From the NCBI RefSeq assembly GCF_000003605.2, contig NW_003122429.1:1-20329 (forward strand): DNA of 20,329 nucleotides. Direction: 5' to 3'. Position numbers and translations under genes: made by a program. Below the pieces are notes generated by a model. The model made no database searches. It was not told the DNA's origin and saw only the letters and a program-made list of their open reading frames with translations. Within the stretch, counting starts at the first letter, position 1, and every line of letters starts with the position of its first letter. Positions 8,133-20,056 of this stretch are shown in pieces. The stretch is from Saccoglossus kowalevskii (taxonomy: Eukaryota > Hemichordata > Enteropneusta > Harrimaniidae).

Positions 8133-11100
8133 ACACACATCACAATAATCGCACAAAGCTTATCGATTTATCCAACAAATATAACTTAGCCCATAGTCCA
8201 TCTATCTAGACAGAGGAACTGTGCTTAGCCTTGGTGTCGCCGGCGACCAATAAACTGACAAAAAAATCTACTACTGCGGATCAGCTCCAACATATCACAT
8301 AAACAAGTACTTATCAATGAATAATCTTCCAATGACTATATACAATGTACTAGGAATAAAGGCACATAATAGGATTATAGCTGCCGGTGTGTGAATGATT
8401 AATATTTCAAAACACACCCACATTTAATTTTAAGTTCACAAAAGAATTTAATTTGGGTCAATATAAGGAGCATTTTAATGTTGATTTGTTTAAATTTGGC
8501 TAATACACCGTTTTGTGTTCATCGTATCTTACTCGTATGAACAAGTATTAATAAGGAACCCACTGCGACCCGCAGTGCGATTCACAATTACACATTACGA
8601 ATATCAGAAAAGACACAGTTAAGACAAACTGATATTGTGACTGTAGTTCTAACGTCCCACCTATCTCTTTGACCATTGATACCCAAATGTACAGAACTCA
8701 TAATATATGAGGGAGTGGTAAACACATGCACTGGATAATGTGCATTATAATCCCCATATCATGAAGGTCAAGGCTTTTGTATGCGTTATTTAGGAACCTA
8801 GTATTCAGCCATGAATACCTATAAAACTTTCCTATGCTGTACAATAGAACATCAGGATAGTAATGTATTTTCTGTCCAGGGTAATGAATGATATTACACA
8901 GCTATCCTGTTCTACGTGGCACAGGCAGGTTATACGTGAAGAAACCTATCAAACAGTATAGAAACAAGTTAGCATACATGGCGTTCAAGTTATATGCGAT
9001 TCTGCTCTAGTCACGGTCGCCCTGTCGTGAACAAATCACGTATACACCTTTCGACTTTGAATTGTGGATTTTCTTTTATACTAACAGTTTGTAGGTTTAT
9101 AGAAACGCTCTTCAATTGAACAAAATGTGTGAATCGTTCTTTGTAATAATAGTAACCTATGGTTTGTTACTCAGCAGTTTGTAAGTTCATTAAACTTTCT
9201 TTATAATGTTCATTATGTTACATGGGTTATCTACGTAGGGATACCTTATAAGCAGCTTATACATGACTCTCACGGTCAGCTGTTTTTTGGTACATTCAAT
9301 ACTCTGCATATTGTGCTTGCAGTTCAAATAATGGGCTCACTTAATCGCTTGACAAATTCCAACACCTTTCGAATTCTAACTCCAAAATGCCATTTTGTAT
9401 TTCACCACCTTAAAATAAGCCACAGTAATTGCGTGGGCCAGTTTAAATGAAAGGAACAATGCACTGCAGCAAAATACATAGACAGTAAACATTATTCTTC
9501 GCCATCTGTATAAACATTTTACTTTCAACATAACCGCTCTCCCATAATCATGCGATATATTAAAAAGGACGAATCTCTAATTTTCACAGACAATCAGTTA
9601 AATTGGATGCACAATTGACAATAGAACAAACAAGAAGTTCTTTTCAAAGATATTGTCAATAAAGAAAATGCGTTTTCAAAAGACTCATGGCAACCATGCA
9701 CAGTGTATATGCTTATCGGCGGTTCAAATATGTGCAGTAGTGTCGTAGTGCAAGAACATGGTACTAAAACGTATTAGCAAATAAATTATGCGAGGACAGC
9801 CAACATTGATTCTGTCACTGAATCGAAACTCATAGAACCGTGTGTTTTATAAGTGCGTCTAACTTAGATTGTCATCGTCTGAATCTCACGTCTGTGTGAT
9901 CCCAACTCTACTCGAGTCAACAAACCTGAGACATGAGTGGCAAGGCAGTGACGAAAACATGTTCTTGCGATTGAGTGGTAGATTACGCCATAAATTATCC
10001 TCCAATTGAAGTAGGTCTTGCATGACTAAGTCCTACTTAATTGTGTCACTTCATTGGATGTAGAATCAATGGCAACTAATTGTATTCGGAATTTGTACTA
10101 ACATTTTGACCCAATTGCAGGCTTTATTTCTCTAGGGTAGTGAGATTTTCAGTGAATAATTCTATAAATGTGGTGTGTAATTATTTATCTCAGTCATATC
10201 TTTTGAAAGACAGTCCCTTTTCCATTATTTGGGCAATAGGCCAATCTTATTTTAAGCTTATTGCCAGATTCCCATTCAGGTTTACTTTACAAACATTGGC
10301 ATCCTACAAACAAACATTTGCGTCGCGTCTTCAATTTATTACATAGAATAAAATACATACCATATATATATATACGAGCCGTATATGTGGAAGGATTCTA
10401 TTGTGAGTCGTCTTTCTATCAAAAGGATGTCATTGTAACAACAATTGTGTTTCGAAACAAATCATTTATATCACTGACCCTTTATACACTGTTACGTGAA
10501 ATACGATTCGACCATTACTTATTCAGGATTATAGTAATTATTTAATAAGACAACGCCATACTATTCTAGAATAAACTACTAATATACAGGCGGTATAAAC
10601 AACTGTCCCGTATATTGAACTCTGACCTCTGGTTGCATACTATGTCAGCAAAATTTATGCTTGTAACAACTTCCTTTGTGAGATAAATGTAACATCGCGA
10701 TTTTATGGTCCATGGTACAAGACAATCGACAAGCGTAAACTTCTGTTTTATCATGTCATGGCAACCGTAACTAACAATGTTTATACCGCTTAGCAGCCGC
10801 ACGACTGTGGCATCTATTTTAATACAACCTATTCCGTGTGAATGACACGAAGTGCAATTATTTTGACCATTTACGTATTGCCTACACAAATAAAATGAAC
10901 AACGACTGGGATATTGACGCAGGGATATCGCATTAAATTGTCATTATGATAAAGCCCTGATACCTAGTCCCGAACAAGGTATATGGTCTATGTGAGACTA
11001 CTAGGGTATGTATATGCACTGACTGCCAAAACTTGCACTTTCCACACAACAAACGTGGAGAGAGAGAACTATGGAATTCAGGAATTGTCGCCTAATATAT

Positions 11101-12770
11101 ATATATATATATATACATTTTATTCTCAAAAAACAAAAAAAACAAAAAAAAACTAAGAACAAGGACAATGAAATATGCGCATATAAACATAAATATGAGA
11201 TATTAGTTGATTTGTGGGATTCGTGTTTACTTTATTACCAGCCATTGACATGACGAATGTATTTTACATACTGGGTATTGTAAACACACGCTAAAAATGG
11301 AATGTATACAACGAGGTAGAACAAAATAATTACGTAACCAAAATTGGAATAATACATAAGGGATAGAAAGACGCATTATATGACGTCATTATATCAAATT
11401 ACCATGGATTAGACTAGGTACACAGTCCCACACAAGAAAAATGTATTACCTCGTGCCCGCAGTTGCTGTAGTTAAATACAATGACACGAAGCTACGCCGT
11501 TACTTTGTTTTTGGTATGACAAGAAAAATGTCTGCGTAAAAACCTAATGTCGAATACCGAGACATTTAAAAATTCTTATCATGCAACGACTCTATTCACT
11601 GTCGCTTTATCGTAATTATAGACTGAGTTCCTTAAAACATTCACATTTACGTCGAATTTGAACGTGGTTTGTGTTAAAACTTGTGGCTGAACGTCTTGAG
11701 CTGTATTTGTCGGCTCACCAAGCGGAATTTTTTGATTACTGTTATTTTGCTGTCATTGGCTGCCCGGCAATACTTCCATTTTCTACTTTCTACCTGAAAT
11801 TGACTTCTTATTTACCAAACAAGAAATCATGTTTGTTCACTATTTCAAAAACGTCTTATTGAAAACTGTTGTAGTAGTATGTTTGACTATTTCATGACAC
11901 ATTTTATTTTCGTTAGGTTAGTCTCATTTCATTTTAGCTATTAATTTCACGAGTTTTGGTCACTTTGCCATTTTCGATATCTTCTTGATAATGAAGATTT
12001 GACATTTATATGTGATGTACATTTCACGATAAGTATGTTATATGCATCACTTAGCTATTGTAGGTTCTCTCTCAGATTAAGCATTACGTATTGTAATACA
12101 GAGTGATTGTTACTTTTACTAGTCATCGTGATTACAGTGTGGATCAAAAAGCGAAACAAAAACTAAGATTTTAGATTAGTCTACTAATAGTATATATCAT
12201 GAAAATGACAGTACAAGCTTTTCTGTATTAAATTGTTTGTCGTTTGAAACTTTATACTAGCAAAAATGGGTAGAGGGAGGGACTAGAGCGTGATAGCTTG
12301 ACTACTATGAACTGTCACTGAATTCAAACCAACAGTGGCAGTTAATGCAGACTGATATAATCTTAATACAACAAATGACTACAAATAAATATGATATGAT
12401 ATCATTACTTGAGGCATACTTGAGGTGTATGGTAACGATCATAACTGTTATACAGACGTAGGATTAACAATAGCCGATTTGTTTCAGACAGGTTCCTTAA
12501 CTCACAAGGAAATTGAGTATCTCGATGATAAAGGAATAAACAAACTATTGACGTTTGATTAGGACCACGGTTGTGCTCACATGCTGTGGTCAATTCTTCT
12601 ACTCTGATGGTTCTGTACATATAAGGTGTTTGCGTGAATCGATAATTATTTTGCTTCACTAAACTAGGTAAACATCATTGTGGAGTTTATGGGTAAACCA
12701 AACTGACTCATAACGAGTTTCATTTCACTCGTATAGTTGTATACACGTTTCTATTTATTGTTCTTTATTT
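8133..12770. other. long AT-rich non-coding stretch
   Basis: No gene is recognised on either strand. The longest frames (10140-10346, 10261-10545 and, on the reverse strand, 10566-10889 and 12405-12659) have no domain features, and such lengths are expected by chance in a window this size. Small structures are a GC-rich palindrome at 8231-8250 (TCGCCGGCGA core) in AT-rich surroundings, a hairpin at 10003-10043, TA microsatellites at about 10363-10375 and 11094-11115, A-rich runs at 11128-11152, and a TGACGTCA site at 11381-11388. Confidence 0.45.
10003..10043. repeat. short inverted repeat (hairpin)
   Basis: CAATTGAAGTAGG at 10003-10015 pairs with CCTACTTAATTG at 10032-10043, giving 12 pairs with a single bulged G. 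The loop can pair further as CTT with AAG across a T-T mismatch. It is too short for a typical animal microRNA precursor, and nothing else marks it as transcribed. Confidence 0.7.
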
Positions 12771-15700
12771 CACGATATACCTAGGAAAATATCCCAGCAA
12801 TATATCACAAAGCAGATAACATAGATATACCATAGTGCCATGGAACATATCCCAGATATACCATAGTGCCATGGAACATATCCCAGATATACCATAGTGC
12901 CATGGAACATATCCCAGCAATATATCACAGAGGAGGGAAAATATCTTAGATATACCATAGTGCCATGAAATATATCCCAGCAATATATCACAGAGCAGGG
13001 AACATATCTTAGATACACCATAGTGCCATGGAACATATTCCAGCAATATATCACAGTGCAGGGGACATATACCAGTAATATATCACAGTGCAGGGGACAT
13101 ATACAAATAATATAATACAGTGAAGAGGACATATACCAGGAATATATCAAAGTGCAGGGGACATATACCAGTAATATATCACTGTGCAGGGGACATATAC
13201 TAGTAATATATCACAGTTCAGGGGGCATATCCCCAGTAATATATCACAGTGCAGGGGACATATCCCAGTAATATGTCACAGTGCAGGGGACATATCCCAG
13301 TAATATATCACAGTGGAGGGGACATATCCCAGTAATATATCACAGTGCAGGTGACATATCCCAGTAATATATCACCCAGCAGGGGAGATATCCCAGTAAT
13401 ATATCACAGTGCAGAGGACATATACCAGTAATATATCACCCAGCAGGGGAAATATCCCAGTAATATATCACAGTGCAGGGGACATATCCCAGTAATATAT
13501 CACAGTGCGGGGACATATCCCAGTAATATATCACAGTGCAGGGGACTTATCCCAGTAATATATCGCAGTGCAGGATACATATACCAGTGATATATCACTG
13601 TGCAGGGGACATATCCCAGTAATATACCACAGTACAGGGGACATATCCTAGTAATATATCACAGTGCAGGGGACATATGCCAGTGATATATCACTGTGTA
13701 GGGGACATATCCCAGTAATATATCACAGTGCAGGGGACATATCCAGTAATATATCACAGTGCAGGGGACATATCCCAGTAATATATCACAGTACAAGGGA
13801 CATATCCCAGTAATATATCACAGTGCCATGGAATTTATCCCAGTAATATTTCACAGAGCAGGGAAAATATCTTAGATATACCATAGTGCCATGGAACATA
13901 TCCCAGCAATATATCACAGTGCAGGGGACATATACCAGTAATATATCACAGTGCAGGAGACATATACAAGTAATATAATACAGTGAAGAGGACATATACC
14001 AGGAATATATCACAGTGCAGGGGACATATCCCAGTAATATATCACAGTGCAGGGGACATATCCCAGTAATATATCACAGTGCAGGGGACTTATCCCAGTA
14101 ATATATCGCAGTGCAGGAGACATATACCAGTGATATATCACTGTGCATGGGACATATCCCAGTAATATATCACAGTGCAGGGGACATATCCTAGTAATAT
14201 ATCACAGTGCAGGGGACATATACCAGTGATATATCACTGTGTAGGGGACATATCCCAGGAATATATCACAGTGCAGGGGACATATCCAGTAATATATCAC
14301 AGTGCAGGGGACATATCCCAGTAATATATCACAGTGCAAGGGACATATCCCAGTAATATATCACAGTGCCATGAAATTTATCCCAGCAATATATCACAGA
14401 GCAGGGAACATATCTTAGATATACCATAGTGCCATGGAACATATCCCAGCAATATATCACAGTGCAGGGGACATATACCAGTAATATATCACAGTGCAGG
14501 AGACATATACAAGTAATATAATACAGTGAAAAGAGGACATATACCAGGAATATATCACAGTGCAGGGGACATATACCAGTAATATATCGCAGTGCAGGGG
14601 ACATATCCCAGTAATATATTTCAGTGCAGGGGACATATCCCAGTAATATATCACAGTGCAGGGGACACATCCCAGTAATATATCACAGTGGAGGGGACAT
14701 ATCCCAGTAAATATCACCCAGCAGGGGACATATCCCAGTAATATATCACAGTGCAGGGGACAAATCCCATGAATATATCACAGTGCAGGAAACATATACC
14801 AGTAATATATCACTGTGCAGGAGGCATATTCCAGTAATATATCACAGTGCAGGGGACATATACTGGTAATATATCACAGTGCAGGAGGACATATCCCAGT
14901 ACTATATCACAGTGCAGGGGACATATCCCAGTAATATATCACAGTTCAGGGGGCATATCCCAGTAATATATCACAGTGCAGGGGACATATCCCAGTAATA
15001 TGTCACAGTGCAGGGGACATATCCCAGTAACATATCACAGTGGAGGGGACATATCCCAGTAATATATCACAGTGCAGGTGACATATCCCAGTAATATATC
15101 ACCCAGCAGGGGAGATATCCCAGTAATATATCACAGTGCAGAGGACATATACCAGTAATATATCACCCAGCAGGGAAGATATCCCAGTAATATATCACAG
15201 TGCAGGGGACATATCCCAGTAATTTATCACAGTGTAGGGGACATATCCCAGTAATATATCACAGTGCAGGGGACTTATCCCAGTATTATATCACATTGCA
15301 GGGAACATATCCAAGTGATATATCACAGTGCAGGGGACATATCCAAGTGATATATCACAGTGCAGGGGACATATCCCAGTAATATATCGCAGTGCAGGAG
15401 ACATATACCAGTGATATATCACTGTGCAGGGGACATATCTCAGTAATATATCACAGTGCAGGGGACATATCCTAGTAATATATCACAGTGCAGGGGACAT
15501 ATACCAGTGATATATCACTGTGTAGGGGACATATCCCAGTAATATATCACAGTGCAGGGGACATATCCCAGTAATATATCACAGTGCAAGGGACATATCC
15601 CAGTAATATATCACAGTGCAGGGGACATATCCCAGTAATATATCACAGTGCATGGGACATATCTCAGTAATATATCACAGTGCAGGGGACATATCTCAGT

Positions 15701-15810
15701 AATATATCACTGTGCAGGGAACATATACCATTAATATATCACAGTGCAGGGGAAATATACCTGTAATATATCATTGTGCAGGGAACAAATACCTGGAATA
15801 TATCGCAGTT
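12771..15810. repeat. 32-bp satellite array, about 95 units, with higher-order repeats
   Basis: The dominant unit is GGGGACATATCCCAGTAATA followed by TATCACAGTGCA, 32 bp. For example, TATCCCAG recurs at 13261 and 13293. A 31-bp CCATGG subtype opens the array (CCATGG at 12838, 12869 and 12900) and reappears near 13026, 13826 and 14431. Variant units recur in fixed order, showing duplication of multi-unit blocks: markers repeat 543 bp apart (13691 and 14234; 13974 and 14517), 863 bp apart (13111 and 13974) and 1728 bp apart (13211 and 14939). Each unit holds two dyads: GGGA/TCCC around CATA, and the near-palindrome GTAATATATCAC. Long reverse-strand frames here arise from the repeat and are not genes. 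Exact copy number should be treated with caution in any assembly. Confidence 0.98.
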
Positions 15811-16090
15811 TCGTGGATAATGTTGCAATAATGACACAGTATTGAACAATATTTCGTAATATAACACAGTAGAATAAACACTATAATATTTGGCAGTGCC
15901 ATGTATTATGTTGCAATAATACTTCACAATGCAGTAATGTATATCAGTACTATCACAGTAGTATATGATAGTCAGATGGACCATATTATAGTAATGTATC
16001 GCAGTGCAATGCAAATTATAATTTATCATAGGAATATTTCTTAGTAAAGTGTCATCATGTTTTAATATGATATCACAGTGCTTTGTGGCA
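15811..16090. repeat. decayed right flank of the satellite
   Basis: Scattered remnants of the unit, such as CACAGTA, CGCAGTG, CAGTGCCATG, CACAGTG and TAATGTATC, persist at irregular spacing while the rest has diverged. The conserved array stops near 15810. Units at an array edge typically escape homogenisation, which explains this gradient. A 133-codon reverse-strand frame (15739-16140) spans this zone and its translation still shows the repeat-derived Ile-Tyr-Tyr pattern, so it is not considered a gene. Confidence 0.7.
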
Positions 16091-17796
16091 TATCGCAAGA
16101 TCAGTACGGCGATTTGGATTTGTGACGAGTTTATTACCACCGACTATAAAATGTACTGGCGAAAAAACTACCACAGAAGAAACGACGTAGATCCTCATTC
16201 AAAGTCAATTCTGTTCCATAAAATACCCCTATGCATATCTAGATTTTAATTTCAAATTTGAAACTTTTTGACAATCATAATTTACATTCGAACAACAGTT
16301 TTACTGGCTTGTGTGAGCCTGGGAACGATTATTTTCACAAGAACAGAATTTAAGCGACATGCCTAAACTTTTAATAGCAAAGCCCGTCTTAAACTGTCGG
16401 GTTGTTTTAAACGAAACTATTGTATATTATATACCTCATGGCAGCCAATTACACTCGCGCATTACAGGTAGACATATTCCTGTGTCTACCTGCTGACAAA
16501 GTCGTATGGCATCCTCGATCCGGGCACCTTCCTCTCGAATATAATTTACGCCAATAACTGTCAAAGGAACACGATACGCGGCAATATTCATGCAATAACT
16601 AGATTGACATGCTTGCTTTCACTATTTTATTGAGTAGAAAACTAGGATTTTGTTGCGATTTCACGTGATTTTCAGTCGCTCTTGTTTGTTTTGCCAGTGC
16701 GCTTAGCTACGAGTACGCGCTTTGAGACATTCCATCTGTGGTTGCGCAATTTGTCTGTAATGAATCTGAGAGTCTTTGCCGTGCCCACTGTGTTTGATTT
16801 GTGTGTATTGACAGCATATCTACATATATTATTATGTAAAGTGTATTTGTTGAAATAGTATGGTGTTGACATAAGAGGCGAAGCCTTGGTTGACAGGATC
16901 TCGAAAACTGTGTATCCACCATTGTTCGGGTGAAGATTTGTAAGCTTTTCATAGAGTGACTCTGTTGGTTGTATTTTATGCTATTATATACAGATTGATT
17001 TTCAACAGTGTGACAGTATTAACTTCCGATACAACAACACAACTAAACGTGGAAATTTAAAATTACAATAACCAACACAATAAACGTAGACGGAAACAAA
17101 CGTGTATTTCAGCCACTTCTTGATTCATACAGTTTATTGCCAAGCTTGGTCGCACCAGTACATCCGGGTACTAAATTGAACGAGTTGCACGTTTGCATCA
17201 ATGATCGGGCTCACCTGAATGACATTTGAGTCGAGCACAACCGCCCATGCGTCGTTTAAAGACTTATTCACTCAATTCTTCGAATTTTTTGAAAACTACA
17301 GGTGTCGTTGCTACAGTCAATGTACGTAAACGGTTATCATAATTTCAAAAAAACACGTTTTTTGGCATTAATGACCCGCTTGCAATCGCACATGTAGTAC
17401 TAGCGGTGTATGTATTTATGCTTTGATTATGTAATCATGATCAACGTAAAGTTTCTAGTAACATAATCATTGGATTCATTGAATGTGAATGTGTGATTAT
17501 TTAGATTTTGGTTTCAAGTCTGCATAGGCGCGTGTATGGATAATCAATTACTGTTTTATGGTTTCTATGACGACATTTTTCATCTGGATAGTAAATTGTC
17601 AATTTCTGTCTCCAGATAACAAGCAGAGGCTTGCAATCCGATAAAATATATAAATCACCTAATGCGCTCGTGTTCCCATTATTTCATTGAACGAATCATA
17701 CTGCTGTGTTTTCAGTGTGAACACACATTTTACGATAAATTAAACCATAATATTTTGTCATGGTGTAATAGCAAACACAATTATTACAAAATACAG
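16091..17796. other. non-coding, nothing recognised
   Basis: The reverse-strand frames at 16672-16872 and 16707-16952 overlap each other and carry no recognised domain. The forward frame at 16049-16249 starts within decayed satellite. A somewhat GC-richer stretch at about 17140-17250 shows no convincing exon. I cannot assign function to any part. Confidence 0.4.
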
Positions 17797-17862
17797 GCGG
17801 CGAGGGAGGAGGAGAACAGCTATAAGGGGAAACACGATTCCAAGATGACGTCACATGAGTGA
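17797..17862 (+). CDS. candidate terminal exon, unknown function
   Basis: A GC- and purine-rich stretch follows an acceptor-like ATTACAAAATACAG and stays open to TGA at 17860-17862. It reads AAREEENSYKGKHDSKMTSHE, highly charged and unlike the chance translations nearby. The same frame is open upstream to 17662, with another AG near 17716, so a longer exon is possible. No partner exon or family is recognised. The DNA also contains a TGACGTCA element at 17846-17853, which could instead make this a regulatory segment. Confidence 0.2.
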   Translation, partial: AAREEENSYKGKHDSKMTSHE

Positions 17863-19892
17863 GGAATACCAGAAGGATTTTATATATTTATCATATTCGT
17901 CGACGTTTTACGAGCGTAGACATGTTCTAAGTATATAAATTGTTCGAAGTATCACGCACTCTTGTTTGTGTGCAATTTAAAGTTGCCATTATTTCTGTTG
18001 GTGAAATCGTAGGAAAGTCACGGTTATACGGACGATTGTTTGATGCATGTATCGGCCAACTACCAGCATACTAGTACGCTGGAGCATATAATGCGAAGTT
18101 CTCTGTGGACAAACATTTACAACAAAATACAACATTGTTGATATATCAATAGCTTTACCCGATATATTTCCAACTTGTTTACAATATAGCGACAAATCTA
18201 GCCATGTAAATAAGTGTGATAATTAATGGAAAAGTAAACCTAGATCATATTCATGGTTATGTTACACTATTGATGTTCACCTGCATCAAAAATAATAATA
18301 ACAATTTGTGCATCATAACATTACAAGCTATGAGTGTTAATTAAATTAAATCCTGTACAATTGGCGGACACCGTGGTGGCCGACATTGTTGTACAAAACA
18401 TCGCCCTCATAAGAAAGTATGAGGCTATGAAGCAAGTAGTTGTGGGGGAAGTGTGACGTCAATTCCCCTGATATGATTGAGGCCGAACTAAAGCGTAGAT
18501 AAGATGACAGTCGCCGTGAAATCGATGCGTGATCTACTTGATCTATCTATTTCTTACTTTAAAATGTAAAAACAATATTCCAAAGGCGTGGAGAATACAT
18601 AATAATCATGTCAATCGCTTACTTCTTTTCATTGACGACAGTAAACTTTTTGAGGACATCCAACATTTATTGGCGACCTCAGCGATAAAATGGATGACAG
18701 GCAATAAACGCGGTGAACTATGGGTAATATAGCCATATATGGCGCTGTAACCTAGCGGGCAGATCTAATCAGGTGAAAACACACTGACAGTTTAATAAAA
18801 ATAACATGTATTAGCACTTTTGCAAGTTACTTTCGCAATCGTGACAAATTAGCGTTTATTTCAAACGAAATTTATTCGATCAAGTTGTTGCAAGATAAGG
18901 TAAACGAAAATAAATTCGCATCTGCCAGTAATAAACCGTAAAAATAATGACACTGCAATGCTGTAACGACACTGAAGCGAAGTGAACGCAAATGAAAATT
19001 ACGCTGATGCCACAAGGTAGCGGACTTCTGTTTATGCGAACCCGAAGTCAAATAAGCCAAAGCATTTGCGACATTGGTATTGTATGGCTCAGGACCCAGT
19101 TCATGGATATTCATTTTTATGTGCTTCACTGGAACTATGTACAACGCTCTCGAATGTTGAATAGCCCGGGAGTGAACTTGTGTTTATAACAATCAGGGGG
19201 GGTGGGTTACGTCACTAAAACCCCCGGATGTAGATGTTTGTAGGGTGATTTTCACCTCCATGAAGACTCCCCATGTATCTTCACGCACGTTTGTTCACGA
19301 GGCTCTCTTGTTCACACAACGTGTGCAACAATAATACAAATCATTTTAAAGTATTCGTGCCAGTTCATGGCAACTGCACAATCATGAATGTGGGCTAGGT
19401 TTACTTTTATTTAATTTAGAAAATGTATATCATCACAGTGTGACATCCGCCCAGGTCTATGTATCATAAACTTAGTTATGCACTTTTCCTTCCAAAGCGT
19501 AGAATGATGATTGAAGATTTGCTAGTATTCAGGAACGTTTGGTGAAATCTGTATCATCTGTATCACTACACACCATGACGATAATAGAATAAATGCACAT
19601 GTGGACGCCCTCTATGTTCGTATAACTAATGCTTTTGGTTTACTCGAAAGAATGAATAAAATAATTCCATGCTAATAATAGCGCCCGCCAGCGCCCGCCT
19701 TAGGATATTTGAAGCGCTTTGGCAATTGAATAAGTTGAAAGTAATTTTCACACACTTTTACTGACGTGACAATGACTCCATGTCTTGGCCTAACCACATA
19801 ATAATAATTGTTGTAATAGTAGATAACAACTGGCATATCTTGGCAAATGTATAGATACAATTATCCGGGGTCTAATACACAACTAAGGGTCT
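17863..19892. other. mostly non-coding, a few open stretches
   Basis: No gene is firmly recognised. The forward frame at 18529-18732 contains LLLFIDDSKLF, vaguely like the catalytic F-x-DD motif of non-LTR reverse transcriptases, but the surrounding family blocks are missing. An open stretch ending in TGA at 18454-18456 (containing VVADIVVQNIALIRKYEAMK) lies over an imperfect inverted repeat, TGTACAA near 18354 with TTGTACA near 18389. A TGACGTCA element at 18454-18461 sits between GGGGAA and TTCCCC. A direct repeat of GCGCCCGCC(A/T) occupies 19681-19700. Confidence 0.35.
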
Positions 19893-19945
19893 GGTTCAAT
19901 CAAAGACAGAGAAAGAGAAGTCTTCTCTCGTGTCTTTGGTTCAAT
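19893..19945. repeat. fold-back flanked by 8-bp direct repeats
   Basis: GGTTCAAT occurs at 19893-19900 and again at 19938-19945. Between them is a 37-nt inverted repeat: CAAAGACA at 19901-19908 pairs with TGTCTTTG at 19931-19938, and inside this GAGAAG faces CTTCTC. The arrangement mimics a tiny fold-back insertion with an 8-bp target duplication. One base of the right direct repeat also joins the stem. Confidence 0.7.
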
Positions 19946-19981
19946 ATAATGCGAACAACTGTATCTCCGTATGTCATAGAA

Positions 19982-20056
19982 TATTAAGTGACACAGTGGT
20001 TATCACGCTCGCCCTTCATACCAGAAACATAATGGGTTTGTTCCCCCCTCCCAACG
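19982..20056 (+). pseudogene. degenerate tRNA-like sequence (tRNA pseudogene or SINE head)
   Basis: CAGTGGTTATCACGCTCGCC at 19994-20013 closely resembles the D-arm and box A region of animal tRNA-Val and tRNA-Asp genes (AGTGGTTATCACG). It is followed at the expected distance by a box-B-like GGGTTTGTTCCCCCC at 20035-20049. The acceptor stem does not pair (the 5' end is TATTAAG) and the anticodon arm is poor, so a working tRNA is unlikely. This is the usual look of a tRNA-derived SINE head or a decayed tRNA copy; no SINE body or poly(A) tail was identified. Confidence 0.45.

Noticed and set aside
10566-10889. 107-codon reverse-strand frame
   Set aside because: No domain, signal peptide, splice context or compositional shift. 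A few frames of this length are expected by chance in 20 kb of six-frame sequence.
12771-15810. CRISPR-like regular repeat array
   Set aside because: Units are contiguous with no unique spacers, and the window is clearly eukaryotic.
12765-16140. Several long reverse-strand and one forward open frame (up to 133 codons) with repeated Cys-Pro-Leu-His, Trp-Asp-Met and Ile-Tyr-Tyr motifs
   Set aside because: They are translations of the 32-bp satellite. Because 32 is not a multiple of 3, three units give a 32-codon protein period. Variants that remove the in-frame stop make long frames without selection.
16345-16380. ACAG|AATTTAAG as the missing EF-hand exon following the 6922-7056 exon
   Set aside because: The join would give E-F-K-R-H-A and then an immediate stop, with no EF-hand loop.
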